Source of the DNA: Dipteronia dyeriana
Lineage: Eukaryota > Streptophyta > Magnoliopsida > Sapindales > Sapindaceae
NCBI GenBank assembly: GCA_032871835.1
Contig: CM065300.1
Span: 67,901,192 to 67,965,191 of the forward strand
Length of the DNA stretch: 64,000 bases
Reading direction: 5' to 3'
Under the pieces are notes generated by a model. The model saw only the letters and a program-made list of their open reading frames with translations. It made no database searches and was not told where the DNA came from. This document shows positions 1 through 12,209 of this stretch, in pieces (within the stretch, counting starts at the first letter, position 1; each line of letters begins with the position of its first letter). Made by a program: the position numbers and the translations under genes.

Positions 1-435
1 AAAACAAGGAGAAACAAACTTTGAATTTATATTGAATATTATGATAATGGCCTTTTCGGCTTACAACTCTATGTAAAGCGATAAACCGTAACCCTAATCC
101 TTGTTGGACAAGAAATGGGGTTAATAAGTAAAATAAAACAATAGCAAAATTGTGATAATTGCGGAAACAAATACAACTAACGACCCTAATCAAGCCAGAA
201 TTGACGGCAAGCGATTTTGACTTGTCAAAGCCAACTTATGTGTAAAACGAAAATTTCCTAAAATAGCAAAAACAACAATTACAGGGTCTAAACGATGGAA
301 TTTGGCCAAAAAAGGTCGTGTCTCACCAACAAAGGTTGTGACTTGAAAAGATCTCATCGAATCACTTTAGGTGAAGTCACTTAACCTTGAATTTAGGATG
401 GTCCCTCAAAGCCATGAACGAATCAGCCACTGGTT
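1..435. other. Unrecognised AT-rich sequence
   Basis: No open frame or RNA gene is recognisable. It does not match the part of element A's right LTR (about 5181-5625) that would lie here if the left LTR were whole. The left LTR of A is therefore cut, and this is foreign or rearranged sequence. Confidence 0.4.
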
Positions 436-1157
436 CTACATCACCTTTTATGAATGCTCGCGTTTGGTTTAATATTATTATTTCTTCAGTTCAATTCTTG
501 ATTTATTCATTGTTCTTACCTGCTTAATCCTCATTATTTGTAATATTTAGTCACACCATAGACCAAGGGTGGATGATTATTTATCACAATTTTAGGGCTA
601 AAACTATTTGAGAATTAGGGTTAGAGTGTAGACCAAACCTAACCTTGATTAATGTTCTTTTGATTTAATGAATTTTATCTTTAGCATGAGCCAAGAAAAG
701 TATAAAATTTGTTTCTTAATTCTTGTGCTTAACGGGTTTTCTATCGTTGCTCACACCATAGACCAAGGGTGAATAATGGTTGGGAATAAGTGACTCATCC
801 CGTGTTCATACTGTAATAGGCATATTAAAGATAAAGAATGAACCCTTGGATTGATTGAATTTTGCTTACAAATTAATTTCCAACAGTGAGTGTTCTTAAC
901 TAGGGATCATTGATGATCTAGTGCTTTCTCACCCTTGGCCACAACTAATTCTTTTCAATTGGTTTTTTTGATTTAGTTTAGTTTTAATTAAATCTTCAAC
1001 AATCTCTTGGTTATTTTCAGTTTAACTTAAATTAGAATTAGATTTAACCGGTAACTCTCTAATCTTCATGGGAATGATCCTTACATGTCGCTATACAATT
1101 CTTAATGATTCGTGCACTTGCGAGTATTGTTTTTACACAACATGAATTTACACATCA
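436..1157 (+). repeat. Truncated 5' LTR of element A
   Basis: It aligns by eye with 5629-6337, sharing for example the 'accatagaccaagggtg' blocks and the terminal 'catgaatttacacatca'. The first roughly 980 bases of the 1.7-kb LTR are missing. It ends in CA immediately before the primer-binding site. Confidence 0.75.
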
Positions 1158-1162
1158 ATTTC

Positions 1163-1181
1163 TTGGCATTGTTGCAGGGGA
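1163..1181 (+). promoter_or_regulatory. Degenerate primer-binding site of element A
   Basis: The sequence ttggcattgttgcagggga is a mutated form of the 'TTGGCGCCGTTGCCGGGGA' site typical of Athila/Tat gypsy elements. It lies 5 bases after the LTR end, where minus-strand DNA synthesis would be primed by a tRNA. Confidence 0.7.
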
Positions 1182-1308
1182 TTAGTTGAATATATTGATT
1201 ATTTCTAGTTGTAGTTTTAGTTAATGTTTTTTAGTAGTTGAGTCATTAGTTAATAGTTTTATTTTATTTTATTTTTTTATTTCCTTTTTATTGTTTCTTC
1301 CAAGTACA

Positions 1309-2284
1309 ATGGACTTCTACGGGCAATGAGTTTATGATGAGGAAAGAGAAACAATTTATGGATTTGCTATGCAACTAGCTAATTTAAATCGACGTATGGA
1401 AAGATTGATTTCGATAAATCCGAAGAGATAACAAGCAAGAGTTGTGGTTTGCATGTTCTGTGGAGCAGTTGGTCATGAGATAGAGAGTTGCACTTTTGTA
1501 GCAAGTTTTTTAGAATCTGTACAATAGGAATCCTATAGGATGAATTCCTACAATCCGTGGCCTATCAATGAACCATATGGCAAGTGGTCGAGTTATAAAC
1601 CATATGGCAATACTTACAACTCAGATTGGAGGAATCATCAAGACTTCTTGTAGAGCTATAATGAAGTCAATACCTATGAGCAGTCGGTCTCACCATCATT
1701 GGAGGATATGATGTAAGAGTTCATACAGAATATGGATCAGAGAATGAATCAACAAGACAAAATGTTGCAAGACACCCATCAAGAAACCAATGTGAGGTTT
1801 AAAATGATGGAAGCTTCAATAAGCAAGACGGAGGTGAAAATTGGGCAATTGGTTGAAGTATTTCAAAAGGAGGAGCCCAAAAAATTCCTGAGCCAATCAG
1901 AGCAAGAAAAAGCTACCAACATCCCTTCGAATGGTGAGATTGTCGATACCAAAATTTGCCATGATTTTTCTAATTTTCTAGTGTTACAGGTGAAGAAGTG
2001 GAATAAGAGAGACAGAAGAAAAATTGAAAGAAGTGGATGATATTCCCGTCGAGGAACCTCTCCTATACAAGGAATTCAAGCCTTATGTCCCTCCTATAGC
2101 TTTTCCAAGCAGCCTACACAACAACAAATGGAATAAGTGGTTTTCAAAACTTATTTCACCATACTTTATATTGAACATTTACTTGCCTTTGCTTATTGTG
2201 TGTAGGAACATGCCGGCGTGGGATAATTTTTTCCATGATATGATCGTGCGCAAGCCTAAATTTGTGAAATTGAAATTTGGTTAA
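1309..2284 (+). pseudogene. gag remnant, Athila/Tat Ty3/gypsy
   Basis: Gag would form the virus-like particle and bind element RNA. From ATG 1309 one frame runs to 2040 with several nonsense codons, then shifts into the frame ending at 2284. Visible parts in order are a CCHC zinc knuckle at about 1447-1490 (pattern C-x2-C-x4-H-x4-C), then a Tyr/Asn/Trp-rich stretch with WRNHQDF, then a helical segment ending in a VKIGQLVE block. After the shift come the PYVPPIAFPSSL proline motif and a segment ending near NMPAWDNFFHDM that resembles the region preceding protease in Athila/Tat elements. The N-terminal capsid part is missing, because the zinc knuckle starts only about 46 codons after the ATG. 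No pol follows. The family call rests on remembered motifs, not on a search. Confidence 0.7.
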
Positions 2285-4597
2285 GTCTTCTTTGCATGCG
2301 TCTCACCAAGACATTAATTAAAGCACTTGATGGGAGGCAAACCACCTTGGTAACTTTTTGTTTTTGTTTTTGTTTTTAGTTTTTAGTTTTCTTTCTTTAG
2401 TTTTTGTGTTTCGAGTTCATACATTCCATACTTTTTATTTATTCATTTTCCATACTTTTAATATCATATAAACATTGAGGACAATGTTTAGATTAGGTTT
2501 GGGGGTGTGAATTCATGTTTATTTTATTTTTCGAGCCAATTGTTGAAATCTGCAAAAAAGTGCCCTGTTGTGAAATTTTTTTAGACAAATGTTTTGTTAA
2601 ATCTCTATTCATTGGTGAGGAAATAATTTTTTATTTCCATGTTGGATTCTTTTTTTTTCAATACGAATGTAATGGTATAAATAACGTAAAATTCTGGATG
2701 GTTGTTTAAAAGTTATAAATGTTTGTTCGACCAAAGGTCATGGGCAATGCCCAGTTTTTTAAATTCTGCACGTGGACTATTTTCAACATCTATTTTCTCA
2801 CATTTTCGATTCGAATATTGAAATAATTTCTACATGAAAAGTGTGAATTTATATGTCTATTTTCTTTTGTTAAAATTTGGTTGGCTTTTTATAGAGCAAT
2901 TTGTGAGATATTCATTAAAGAACAGACACAGGTCTATTTCGAAAGTCGCCAGTTTTTTTGGAATTTTTGTCCTCCGTTTTGAGTTGTTTCTTTTGTATGC
3001 TTTTAGAGCCATAATATATGCTTTATTCACAGATTTTAGACTAATGTCTTGCCACTTAGACTAATGCATTGCATTTCCTTTCAAAATTTATGACATGCTC
3101 ATTATGTGATGGTGGATTGGATGCATAGATGGATAACCATGACTAATGTTGGAGACTACCCTTGTGAGTTCACTAAGCCAAAAAGCATACATAAATATCA
3201 TTATCGAGGGTTTTTTTTTTGTTTCTACTCCTAAACACTCATTTGTTTCTTAGCATTAGAAAATGATCTCAATAGGTTATGCATTGGATATTAAAGAACA
3301 TTCATTATAAAAAGATATCACATGTAGACTTTGCTCTTATTTTGGTTGAACCATTAGAAGTGATATAGGCAATGTGCACTTTAACTCACTTAAAAGACCT
3401 TCAATATTTTCTACCTTTATATGTGTGTTCCATAGCCAATTTTGAAGCCAAACACTTTAAGCCTTTTTTCTTTCATCGCCCACATTAACTTAGAATTTTA
3501 CCACAACTTATAGCTTGGGATCATATTGAGGTGATGAAGATGATTGAAGAGAGTTCAAAATGGGTGACTCGAGATGTGTATGTACCAAGGCAAAGCAAGA
3601 AGATCAAATGCAAAGATGGTGTTGGAAGAACTATGTAATTGATATACAGATTCTCATCTTATAAAAAAAAGGAAAAAAGTGAATGGAAAAAAAGAAAGAA
3701 AAAAAGATAAATCAATGAGATGATGAACATAATTAAGTGAAAAGGAAAAGATCTTTAAAATGAGGTGATAGAAATCAAAATCAACTCAAGATGGAGGAAG
3801 AAAACAAGTTGTTCAATAATCCTAGATGCCACTGGAATGAATAATTCAAAGAAATTCGACCGAGTATGAAGACTGCTGACTAATTTCTCAATCTAATCCT
3901 AGGTTTGTTTGCTATCCTTTTCCCGTTCTTTCTTCATCTTCACCCAATGACCCCGTTACAACCAAAGAAAATACCTAGTTGATCTTTTTAGGAATGCTAG
4001 CTTGACAGTAAGGGTAAACATGTGCTCTATCTTGTTCTTAATGTCTGATTTCATCCATGAAATCCTTTGCATAAAATCAAGTGTTCTTTCTATTATATAG
4101 TCATATGTGATTATATCTTGAAATTTTGTGTGCATAAACTCCATTCGCATATGCTTGATGAGTGTATTTGCCTAGGTTATATGAGAAATTATGAGTGACA
4201 TTCTGTAAGAAATAGAGTCGAGGTGAATCATATCTATGGCGTTTGACGACGAGCTTTTGAAGCTAAAGTGTCTTGAGTCTGGGCTTTTCATTAAAACTAA
4301 GTTATGCATTCAAATTTGTGACATAATTTTAGTCTTTATTCATTGGCTCTAGCATGTTTTGGCTTTGAACAATACATTTGAGTTTGCATCTTGATTATTT
4401 TACTTGTCATAGAAATATGTTTGTAGGTAATGTAGCTGTAAACCCTCAGGAGACACAACTCCTCCTATTAGGGACACATAGAGGATTAAAGGCTTGTCGC
4501 ATATGCTCAATGCTATCGTGTTCCATACGAAAGTGGCTTAGTTTATTTTTTTATTTTTTTTAGACTTTAGTTAGTTTTTAGTTTTTGTTTCTATTCT
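2285..4597 (+). other. Non-coding internal region of element A
   Basis: About 2.3 kb of AT-rich sequence without a convincing gene. It opens with a 'gatgggaggcaaaccacc' block and poly-T-rich sequence, a layout often seen after the coding part of Athila/Tat elements. Short open frames here (for example 2515-2709, 2834-3064, 4378-4563) show no recognisable motif. This takes the place of pol. Confidence 0.5.
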
Positions 4598-4606
4598 AGT
4601 TTTGCT

Positions 4607-4639
4607 TGAGGACAAGCAAAATATAGCTTTGGGGGTATT
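4607..4639 (+). promoter_or_regulatory. Polypurine tract region of element A
   Basis: A 'gaggacaagcaaaatatag' stretch followed by 'ctttgggggtatt' lies directly before the right LTR. This is the usual form of the plus-strand primer region in Athila/Tat elements, and it helps fix the LTR start at 4640. Confidence 0.65.
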
Positions 4640-6337
4640 TGATCGGTCTATTTCTATACATATTTTAGCTCCCCATTTCCTATTACTTGTGTTTTGTTAT
4701 TTGGTGAAATTAGGTATTTTATGTGTTTGTTAAGCATGTGCGGGTCACATTCCAATAAAGAGGTGTTGGATTTTATTTTGGAGAAAATGAGCAAAAAGAT
4801 GAATTTCGGACAAATACAGAACAACCAGATTTCAGGGCCTATATCTCTCTGCTCCAATCAAATTATGTGTCCTACCACCTATAGATTGAAATCCCTAGAA
4901 GTCTAGTTTTCGGTGCTTATTTTTGATCGTAATTCCTATATTCCTAGAGGAAGTTACATGGAATTTAGTAACCAAAGGTCAGTGCTGAAAAGTCAACCGC
5001 GGGCCAGACTACCTTTCATGCATAAGACCTACCCAGAGGTCTAAGAAGCGGTACACAACGGAAGAATTCTGTGGTTTGGACCGTGGTGTCCCACGGAGCA
5101 ACCTAGACCATAGTCTGACGGATTTTTGGTGAAAAATCACTCCGAATTGGTCTATAATTGTTCCAAAACTTCCCAAATCAAATTTGAAAGATTGTAGAAG
5201 ACCAAAACACGTTTGGAAAACTTCCTAAACTCAAACATCAAAAGGGAAAATCCAATTAGGAAAGAATTCTCATTCAATGTTTCAATCTACTATCCCACTT
5301 GATGGATTTCCTTAATCTAAGAAGGATTTAGGGTTCACAAGGAAAAAACCTCATATAAATACTTCCTATTGTTTGCAATTCGAAGATAGAAGCCAAGGGA
5401 GGTCCCAAGCCACCTAGGGGGCCATCCTCCACCACTCCATCACCATACATCACCATACAACTTCCATTCATCTTTACACATCCGAAAAATCGAAGACAAA
5501 GAAGAATTCATCATTGAAGACTTGAAGAACTCATTGAAGGCCAATATGGGTTTTATCTTTTCTTTCTCTTCTCTTATTTTCATGAAGTGTAACTAATTAC
5601 ATAACCAGGGAATCAATGTGAACCTTTTGTGAATGCTCATGTTTGGATTAATATTTTTATTTCTTCAATTCAATTCTTGATTTATTCATTGTTCTTAACG
5701 TTTTAATCCTTATTATTTGTAATATTGTTCACACCAAGGGTGGATGATTATTTGGCATAATTTTAGGGTTAAGGCTATATGAGAATTAGGGTTAGAGTAT
5801 AGACCAAACTAACCTTGATTAAAGCTTTTTTCAATGAATGAATTTTGTGCTTAGCATAGGCCAAGCAAAGTATAAAATTTGGTTCTTAATTCTTGTGCTT
5901 AACAGGTTTCTGATCATCGTTCATGCCATAGACCAAGGGTGAATAGTGGTTTGGAATAACTGACTCATCCCGTGATCATCTGGTAATAGTCATATTAAAG
6001 ATAAAGAATGAACCCTTGAATTGATCGAATTTTGCTTACAACTTAATTCCAAACAATGAGTTTTCATAACTGGGGATCATTGATGACCTTGTGCTTTCTT
6101 ACCCTTGACCACAACCAAATCTTTTCAATTGCTTTCTTAGTTTAATTTAATTTAGTTGTAGTTTTAATTCAATCTTCAACAATCTCTTGGTTATTTTCAG
6201 TTTAACTTTAATTAGAATTAGTTTTAACTGGTAAATCACTAGTCTTAATGGGAACGATCCTTACTTGCCATTGTAAGATTCTTCACAATTCATGCACTTA
6301 CGAGTATTATTTATATAAAACATGAATTTACACATCA
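4640..6337 (+). repeat. 3' LTR of element A
   Basis: A 1,698-bp LTR starting TGAT and ending ACACATCA. Its right half matches the truncated left LTR. A TATA-like element, tataaat at 5354-5360, sits in U3. The left half, including the TATA box, has no partner in the window. Confidence 0.75.
5354..5360 (+). promoter_or_regulatory. Putative TATA box in the LTR of element A
   Basis: The context 'cctcatataaatacttcc' fits a plant TATA box and lies about 715 bases into the LTR. Placement is by motif only. Confidence 0.4.
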
Positions 6338-7862
6338 GTTCACCCAAGACCACATGGGTCAAGGGCGAGTGCTCTTACCATTTGTATAAGGTGAACATAT
6401 GAGTTAGCTCTAAGATTACTATCAAGTTGTTGAATAATTTTAGCCAGCTAGCTTTGTTTCTTTATAACATGGCATACCTTAGCTATCTAACATTTCTTGT
6501 TGTGGTAGTCGAAATCTATTGGTTAACTTTGTGAGAAGTTTTTCTATATATGTGTTTGAGTTGAAATGCTCAGATTTTATTCTCTTGAGATGACACACCA
6601 ATAGCTTGTTGTCGTGGGGACAAACAAGCCAAGAGAGCTCATAAAAATAGCGAAGACTTTGCATTTGATGAAAATTGCTTGCTAAGGTATCTTTATATCC
6701 TAATGCTTCAATTTTAAGTTTTTCATCTCTCAACTCATTGGTTGCACTACATCATAAAGCATGTCATGCTAGAGAACTTTGTATAATATACATATGGTTC
6801 TCATTGACATTTGCTCTATAAAGATCTAGTAGTGATGTTGTTCACAAAGGTCTTGAACATGATGTACGAATTGTTTGTTTGAATGTTGAGTGGCATGTTT
6901 TGAAAAATGTGAGCTTCATATTCTTTGAAAGCTACTCTCTTGAGAAGTATGGATCTTGAGTAAATCTCGTGTTTGCTTTTAGATCATGTGCTTGTAAGCC
7001 TTAAAAACATGGTTTTCAAAATTGATTCTTTCTTCTCTTATATGTTTTGTTAAGTAAATTGAGTTTGCTAATATGTTAGTTGTGGATACACCTTGAAGTC
7101 TTTTGACTAGTACATTTAAGATGACATATAAATACTATCCATTTGCTTTGGAAACTACATAGAACTCAATGAATACCTTCATAAAATGGGCTATGCATGT
7201 TAGTTGTGAAGCCGCCCGATGTAGAAAATGGCTACACCATTATGATTAGTGAAAGCCAACATGAAGAGTATATGTTTATGTTAGAAAAATCAAAGAAGTG
7301 TTGGTGAAGAAAAATCAATAAAAGTTTCTTTGATTCAAGCCTATAAAAAAAGGGCTTAAAAGGAGTATAGTTGAAAAATCTTGTATGCTTGGGTTGAAAA
7401 GTAGAAATAGGATGACAATCCACATGCACACACATGCTAATATGTTGAATTCTATTCTCTTTAAGGAAAACATTCCGAATGATAATCAGTTTGACCTTTT
7501 ATGGAAAAGCTTAAGATGATTTGTGGATGTGATTTGCATGTTGATTATCAAATTACTCTGCTACATATATTTGAAGAAAAATTCACGCACACACTTTTGT
7601 TTATGAGTATTTTGATATTTTAACAATTGAAGAAGAATTATGAGAGTGATTGAAAGTCTTGGTGTAATTCTTATAGATTGTGAAGCTTATTTCGTTGGAT
7701 TTATTTAAAATTGCTTGAATATGTGAATATGTGAATATCATTGTGAACAATATGGTATCTTGATCTTAGATAGAGCATCAATCAAAGGGGAGCATTGCAT
7801 GTTAGACTTTGTTCTCTTTTACGATATGTTCACATGATTTGCTTTGATTATTTGTTGACTAA
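6338..7862 (+). mobile_element. F5: internal fragment of the F-family element
   Basis: It aligns by eye with the spacer between gag and ORF2 in F1 (44150-45720), F2 (26085-27640) and F3 (46930-48440). It starts at the 'agaccacatgggtcaagggcgagtgctctt' block, equivalent to the gag end of the other copies, and stays recognisable to the 'ttcacatgatttgctttgattatttgttga' block. The spacer-end purine tract aaaggggag is at 7784-7792. Neither gag nor ORF2 of this copy is present: the left side is cut by element A and the right side ends near 7862. Confidence 0.65.
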
Positions 7863-9498
7863 TTGATTAATAAAAATAATTGAATTATATGACCAATTCC
7901 TTCTTGCCTAAGGTTGATTAAGTTCCTTATTGTTTGGAGTTGATATTGCAACCAATTCCTTTTGAAATCACCTCAGAAATCCTATCCGTTAGGACATCAA
8001 CCTTGGTATTAATTCTTATGGAAATATGGAAACCTTCCTTAGGAAGGACGGAAGCAAAGTCATCATGAAGCCCCACTCGAATCTCACAGTACTGAATTAA
8101 TGATGGAGACCGCGGTATATATTGTCATATATCCCTCTCCCACTAACTATATTATAATAAGGGCTTTCTATTATTATTAATGCACCTAGATTAAACTAGA
8201 TTAAACGGCTAATTTCAATCTAAGTGTCTAGTGCATTAATAACAAATTATTAGAATCCTATTCCAATAACTAATAAACTAATTCGATTTTTACTCGTTAA
8301 AATCTCGTTCTTTAGTGATAATTCTAATCTAAGCAAATTATTTACTAAGACTAGAATCATTAAATGTGCATTTACCAAGTTTAACTATTAAAACTAAACA
8401 CATTATTATGTCCAATTATTATTTGGGACTTAATCGAATTGATCCGAATATTTATAAAGGACCCTACTAATCTAACTAATTAAATTGTTTAATTAATAGA
8501 TTAATTATTAATGAGAATTACCAAGTTCTTACTCCTAAAAACTAATCTCATTCATTTATAGCCAATTATGTGAATTAACAATTTTAATTATAGATGGCTA
8601 TAATGCATGTATGACATATCAACATATATATGTAGGCACTAGTAATCTCTGTGACATGTGTATATATGAAAATGCTTTATTTATCAAATAATATAAGCAT
8701 ACAAGAATTGACCGAGTACAATGAGTTTATGTAACTTAAAAAAAATCTAATTACAAAAAATATCCAAGGCCTTCCTTGGTCTTGTATTTCTAAAATCTTC
8801 ATGTCCATCTGTACTATTTTTCTGGCCCAAAATCAAGTCCAACTTGATTTGATTTATTTTAATGGATTCATCTCATGGATTAAATTCCTAAGACCCTAAG
8901 GCCCAAATGTTACTCTAACATTTTTCATAGGCCCGAGATTTTCTAAAAAAAATAAAAAATTGTCACAAACTTGTTCGCGTACACATAGGTGACCGCAGGA
9001 CAAAACACACAACAATTGAATGTTGTAGTAGTGTGATTGCAGCAGTATAATTATGCACAATTAAATTGTGCACATGGTTCACAGGTGGCGTGCATTGTGT
9101 AAAAAACATAGTAATATTCAATTACAACGAGCAACACTTGTGCTGCATTTGCTTTGCACATCTGATGTGTGCCTGCTGCACACATGCACAACAATTGTGC
9201 TTCGTAGCAGTGTGTTGCACAACACTTGTACGCATTGCTGCATCTTTATCCTCTGGATAATCGCGCTTTATCGATTTACATTAAAATGAAGAATAGCATA
9301 TAAAAAAATTTACAACCTCGAACTAATATTACATGAAAAAAAAATATTACATATAATATCCAAAACCCTAAAACCCATCGTATCCCACAATTAACTATCA
9401 ATCATGCTAAAAAAAACATCATACATTCAATAGATTGTACCTGCACATTCATACATGCAATCTGGAGCAATCGAATTCGATTATACTGTATAAAAATG
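7863..9498. other. AT-rich stretch with no gene; probably includes the leader of element G
   Basis: No coding frame with recognisable motifs is seen. The right end (about 9000-9498) lies directly downstream, on the minus strand, of G's primer-binding site, so it is probably G's untranslated leader. A purine-rich block 'gttagtgggagagg' on the minus strand near 8132-8145 could be an old polypurine tract, but no LTR could be paired with it. Confidence 0.35.
9054..9200. repeat. Cluster of three short perfect hairpins
   Basis: The first is tgcacaatt-a-aattgtgca at 9054-9072. The second is atgtgtgc-ctgct-gcacacat at 9165-9185. The third is gcacaa-caa-ttgtgc at 9186-9200, directly adjoining the second. 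All share TGCAC-type words and lie within the probable minus-strand leader of element G. Confidence 0.6.
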
Positions 9499-9512
9499 GC
9501 TCTAATACCAAT
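9499..9512 (-). promoter_or_regulatory. Primer-binding site of copia element G
   Basis: On the minus strand the sequence reads attggtattagagcc. This matches the form complementary to the initiator-Met tRNA end used by most plant Ty1/copia elements. It abuts the LTR at 9513, so G is on the minus strand with its interior to the left. Confidence 0.75.
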
Positions 9513-11377
9513 TGTTGGTGCCCAGGTTTATGTTGCACAGCGGAAATAGACTGTTTTTTTTTTTTGCAATCATAAACTAACTCTTTTGTACAGTATAAGT
9601 GGAAACAATAAGAAGGAGATGAAACTATTTCATATCAACGTTTGAAGGCTTATTCTTTCTTTTTCAATTTGCTTCTTGATTAGAACCACAAGATCTTCCC
9701 GGCTAGATCCCACAGTTGGTAACAGCATGTGGGCACGTAACGGTAATCAAGAACTTGAATAGAGGTAAAAGAAAATTTATGAAAACAACTCTTGTTTTCT
9801 ATGTGTTGAATTCAGCCAACATGAATCAAAGACGATTAAAACAAAATATATATTTTCTTTCTTTTCGTGGCCGCACACCTCTCTGTTTTCTTCTTTAGCT
9901 TTTATTTTGGTTCACGCACAAATTGCATGTACTTAATTAAGAGAACCGATGTCTTCTCTTGTTCCACATTTTTTATATAACGCATCAATTGCATCCAATG
10001 CAATTAAGAGACCTTACTTGTTCTCTTTCTTGTGTGAACGTTTTATAAGTTAAAAAAAAACAAATATATCTCATATATTTTTATCTTAACAGATAACATC
10101 AAATTTGTATTTAAACTTTTTAAATTCAAATTTAATAAAAATTAAATAATCAAATAATCTTATCTTCATTGAAACAAAAATGTCAACCAACACCTTCCAT
10201 ATAATGAATAATCGCATAATTAAATAATCTTAATATTTAATCAATTTAATCACTAATATTATTTAATTAAATAATCTCATTATTCAATTAATTCCCAGAT
10301 AAACACATGTCACTTTCGTAACGCAATTAATGGGATAATCCAATTAATCAACAGGGACCCTTGTTACCTTTAATCAATCAGGCTAACAAGGGGACCTAAC
10401 GCCCACAGTATTTCAAGCTCTAATAATCCTTAGAAATAATTGATTAAACTCTTTATTTAATATTTCATGATTATTAACTTCGATGTTATCCCACTAAAAA
10501 TCAGAAGCTGCACTCTCTCAACTGTAGTTGGTTTTACACAAACCAATAACTTTCGGTGTCCATCGATATAGCTATGACATAAGGTATAATCCTTCACAAG
10601 TAATTAATAATTAGAGATGGGTCATAATGTCTATTATACCCCTCTAATTATATCTTTCAATTAAGTACCATTGATTCTCTAACGAACAATAAATCCTGCA
10701 TTCCTCAAGGAATTAGAAGAACGCTCATATTTTTTAAGCCCTGAATCAACCCTTAATGGAACTACCGTCTACTTCTCGTAAGAAGGAGTGGATTCCATTA
10801 TTGTGTACAAACCATTTTAGCCACAAGCCAAACCATGATTTCAAGAAACGGAGCATATTGATTAGGAATGCAATTTCGATCTCACCTATGGCATATCAAA
10901 ATTCACGATCTAACTTGAAGCGGTCGATAAGACACTTAGGATTAAGATCACCGATATATAGTCATCATTTGTCGATACATATGAATCACAAATGGATCTT
11001 GGTGAGAGATTCATATAGATCATGGCTTAGTCATATATGATCAAATCATACAAGGTGCCTTTTTTCTCATATGCCCATATGAATGATCCAGGATTGGATC
11101 ACCGTACATTAAGGAATGGACCGCAGCTGTAGATTAAGCACAAGTAAAGTACCCTATTTTATTTTCTATCTACAGATTCTTTATATTGCTTGTCTCAAAA
11201 TGAATCCACCTGTATATGACATTCATATACTTAGTTCAAGATTATATCCAACAATCTTGGATGTTAATTACACATGTTATATATAAGTATGAAATTTTTT
11301 GAATAAATAAACTACTTATTTTATTTATGTTCAAATCATATTTACAAATTACAAGCTTTAGAGTAATAACCCTAACA
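9513..11377 (-). repeat. LTR of Ty1/copia element G (5' LTR, minus strand)
   Basis: A block of about 1,865 bp bounded by TG (9513, next to the PBS) and CA (11377; minus strand begins TGTTAGGG). The right limit was chosen because F1 gag sequence begins immediately after. 'tatccaaca' near 11251 is an alternative end. A related LTR (G') lies at about 55831-56900; both share the 'gtgtccatcgatatagc' block and flanking AT-rich runs. The partner LTR and coding region of G are not recognised. The 94-codon frame at 10756-11040 lies in this LTR and shows no domain. Confidence 0.6.
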
Positions 11378-12209
11378 CTAAGAGCAATCACAAGGTAAAA
11401 TGCTTTAAGCGTAAGAAGTTTGGTCTTACGCTTCAGATTGTCCAAGTGAGAAGGCTAGTAAGGACAAGAAGAGTATATCTGTGGTGGCCACTTGGAGTGA
11501 TGATGACTCTAGCAATGAGGAAAGCTCAAGAGAGGAGTACTCAAGTGAGGAAGAGTTAGTTAGCACATTTGTTGCTTTCACGATCTCTCACAATATGCTA
11601 GAGTAAATTTGTTTAACATCTTTAGACAAGGAATTTAATTCAAATCATCAAGGGAGCTCTAGTTCTAAACCAACCTATCTTCAGCCATTGGATAAGGTAT
11701 AGAGTCTTGAAAAAGAAAGAGATAAAGCCTTGAGTGAGGTTGAAAAGAAGGATGAATTGATCAAGTTGCAAGTACATGAGTTTGTGATGGTTAGTCAAAG
11801 ACTTCTAGGTGAAAAATATGAAATTTTTAAGAAGCTTAGAGAGGTTGAAAAGATAATCCTTGAAAAGGAAAAGATCATTTCTACTATGAAGAAGAAGTAG
11901 CAAGAATTCAGTGAATAGATTGACTTTGCTAAGGAAACAACTAAGGACTTAGTCAATAAGTCGATCAATGTGTCAAAGGTTAAGAATCTTGCAAATTCTC
12001 AAGGAGGTACAAGTGACTTAGTGGTTGAGGAAAAGCTCATAGAAGCATCACTTCCTATAACCATGGATGTTGTCATTGACAAGAAACCTCCTAAGAAAAA
12101 AATATTTAAGACCAAGAAGAAGCTAAAGAACAAGGTATCTCTACAAAGTCCTATTATTGCTACTTCTACTCCTAATGGTACAGTCTCACCATTTATTCCC
12201 ATTTGTCAT
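11378..12209 (+). pseudogene. F1 gag, middle part (copia/Sirevirus-like)
   Basis: Homologous to F2 gag. Visible in order are a damaged CCHC knuckle at about 11400-11440, where the second Cys codon has become CGT and a single base is missing at the His codon. Then comes an acidic Ser/Asp/Glu-rich segment with TWSDDDSS, then a Lys/Glu-rich coiled-coil segment at about 11700-11960. A basic region and the first half of a second zinc knuckle end at 12209. In-frame stops occur near 11603 (TAA), 11698 (TAG), 11898 (TAG) and 11917 (TAG). The frame from 11970 is open to the E' insertion. Sirevirus Gag proteins are known to be long with coiled coils; assigning F gag to that type is an inference. Confidence 0.65.
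12205..12209 (+). repeat. Left target-site duplication of E' (GTCAT)
   Basis: GTCAT immediately precedes the LTR start TGTTAGCC at 12210. The right copy is ATCAT at 43824-43828, with one substitution. Five bases is the usual duplication length for LTR retrotransposons. Confidence 0.65.

Larger units (their letters stand above)
436..6337 (+). mobile_element. Element A: gag-only Athila/Tat-type Ty3/gypsy retrotransposon
   Basis: Two copies of the same LTR sequence (about 440-1157 and 5629-6337) flank an internal region. That region opens with a degenerate gypsy PBS, continues with an Athila/Tat-style gag remnant and ends in a purine-rich tract. There is no trace of protease, reverse transcriptase, RNase H or integrase between gag and the right LTR, so the element is a non-autonomous derivative. 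The left LTR is truncated. The right end abuts F-family sequence at 6338, which suggests insertion into F5; the matching left flank is outside the readable part, so no target-site duplication can be shown. Confidence 0.75.

Noticed and set aside
3956..4150. Minus-strand 64-codon frame in element A
   Set aside because: Isolated, no motif, in the non-coding interior of a gypsy element.
8132..8145. Polypurine tract and 3' LTR for element G near 8130
   Set aside because: 'gttagtgggagagg' on the minus strand looks like a PPT, but the sequence beside it does not match the G LTR at 9513-11377.
10756..11040. 94-codon frame in the G LTR
   Set aside because: It lies inside an LTR between AT-rich runs, has no recognisable motif, and the aligned part of G' does not keep it.
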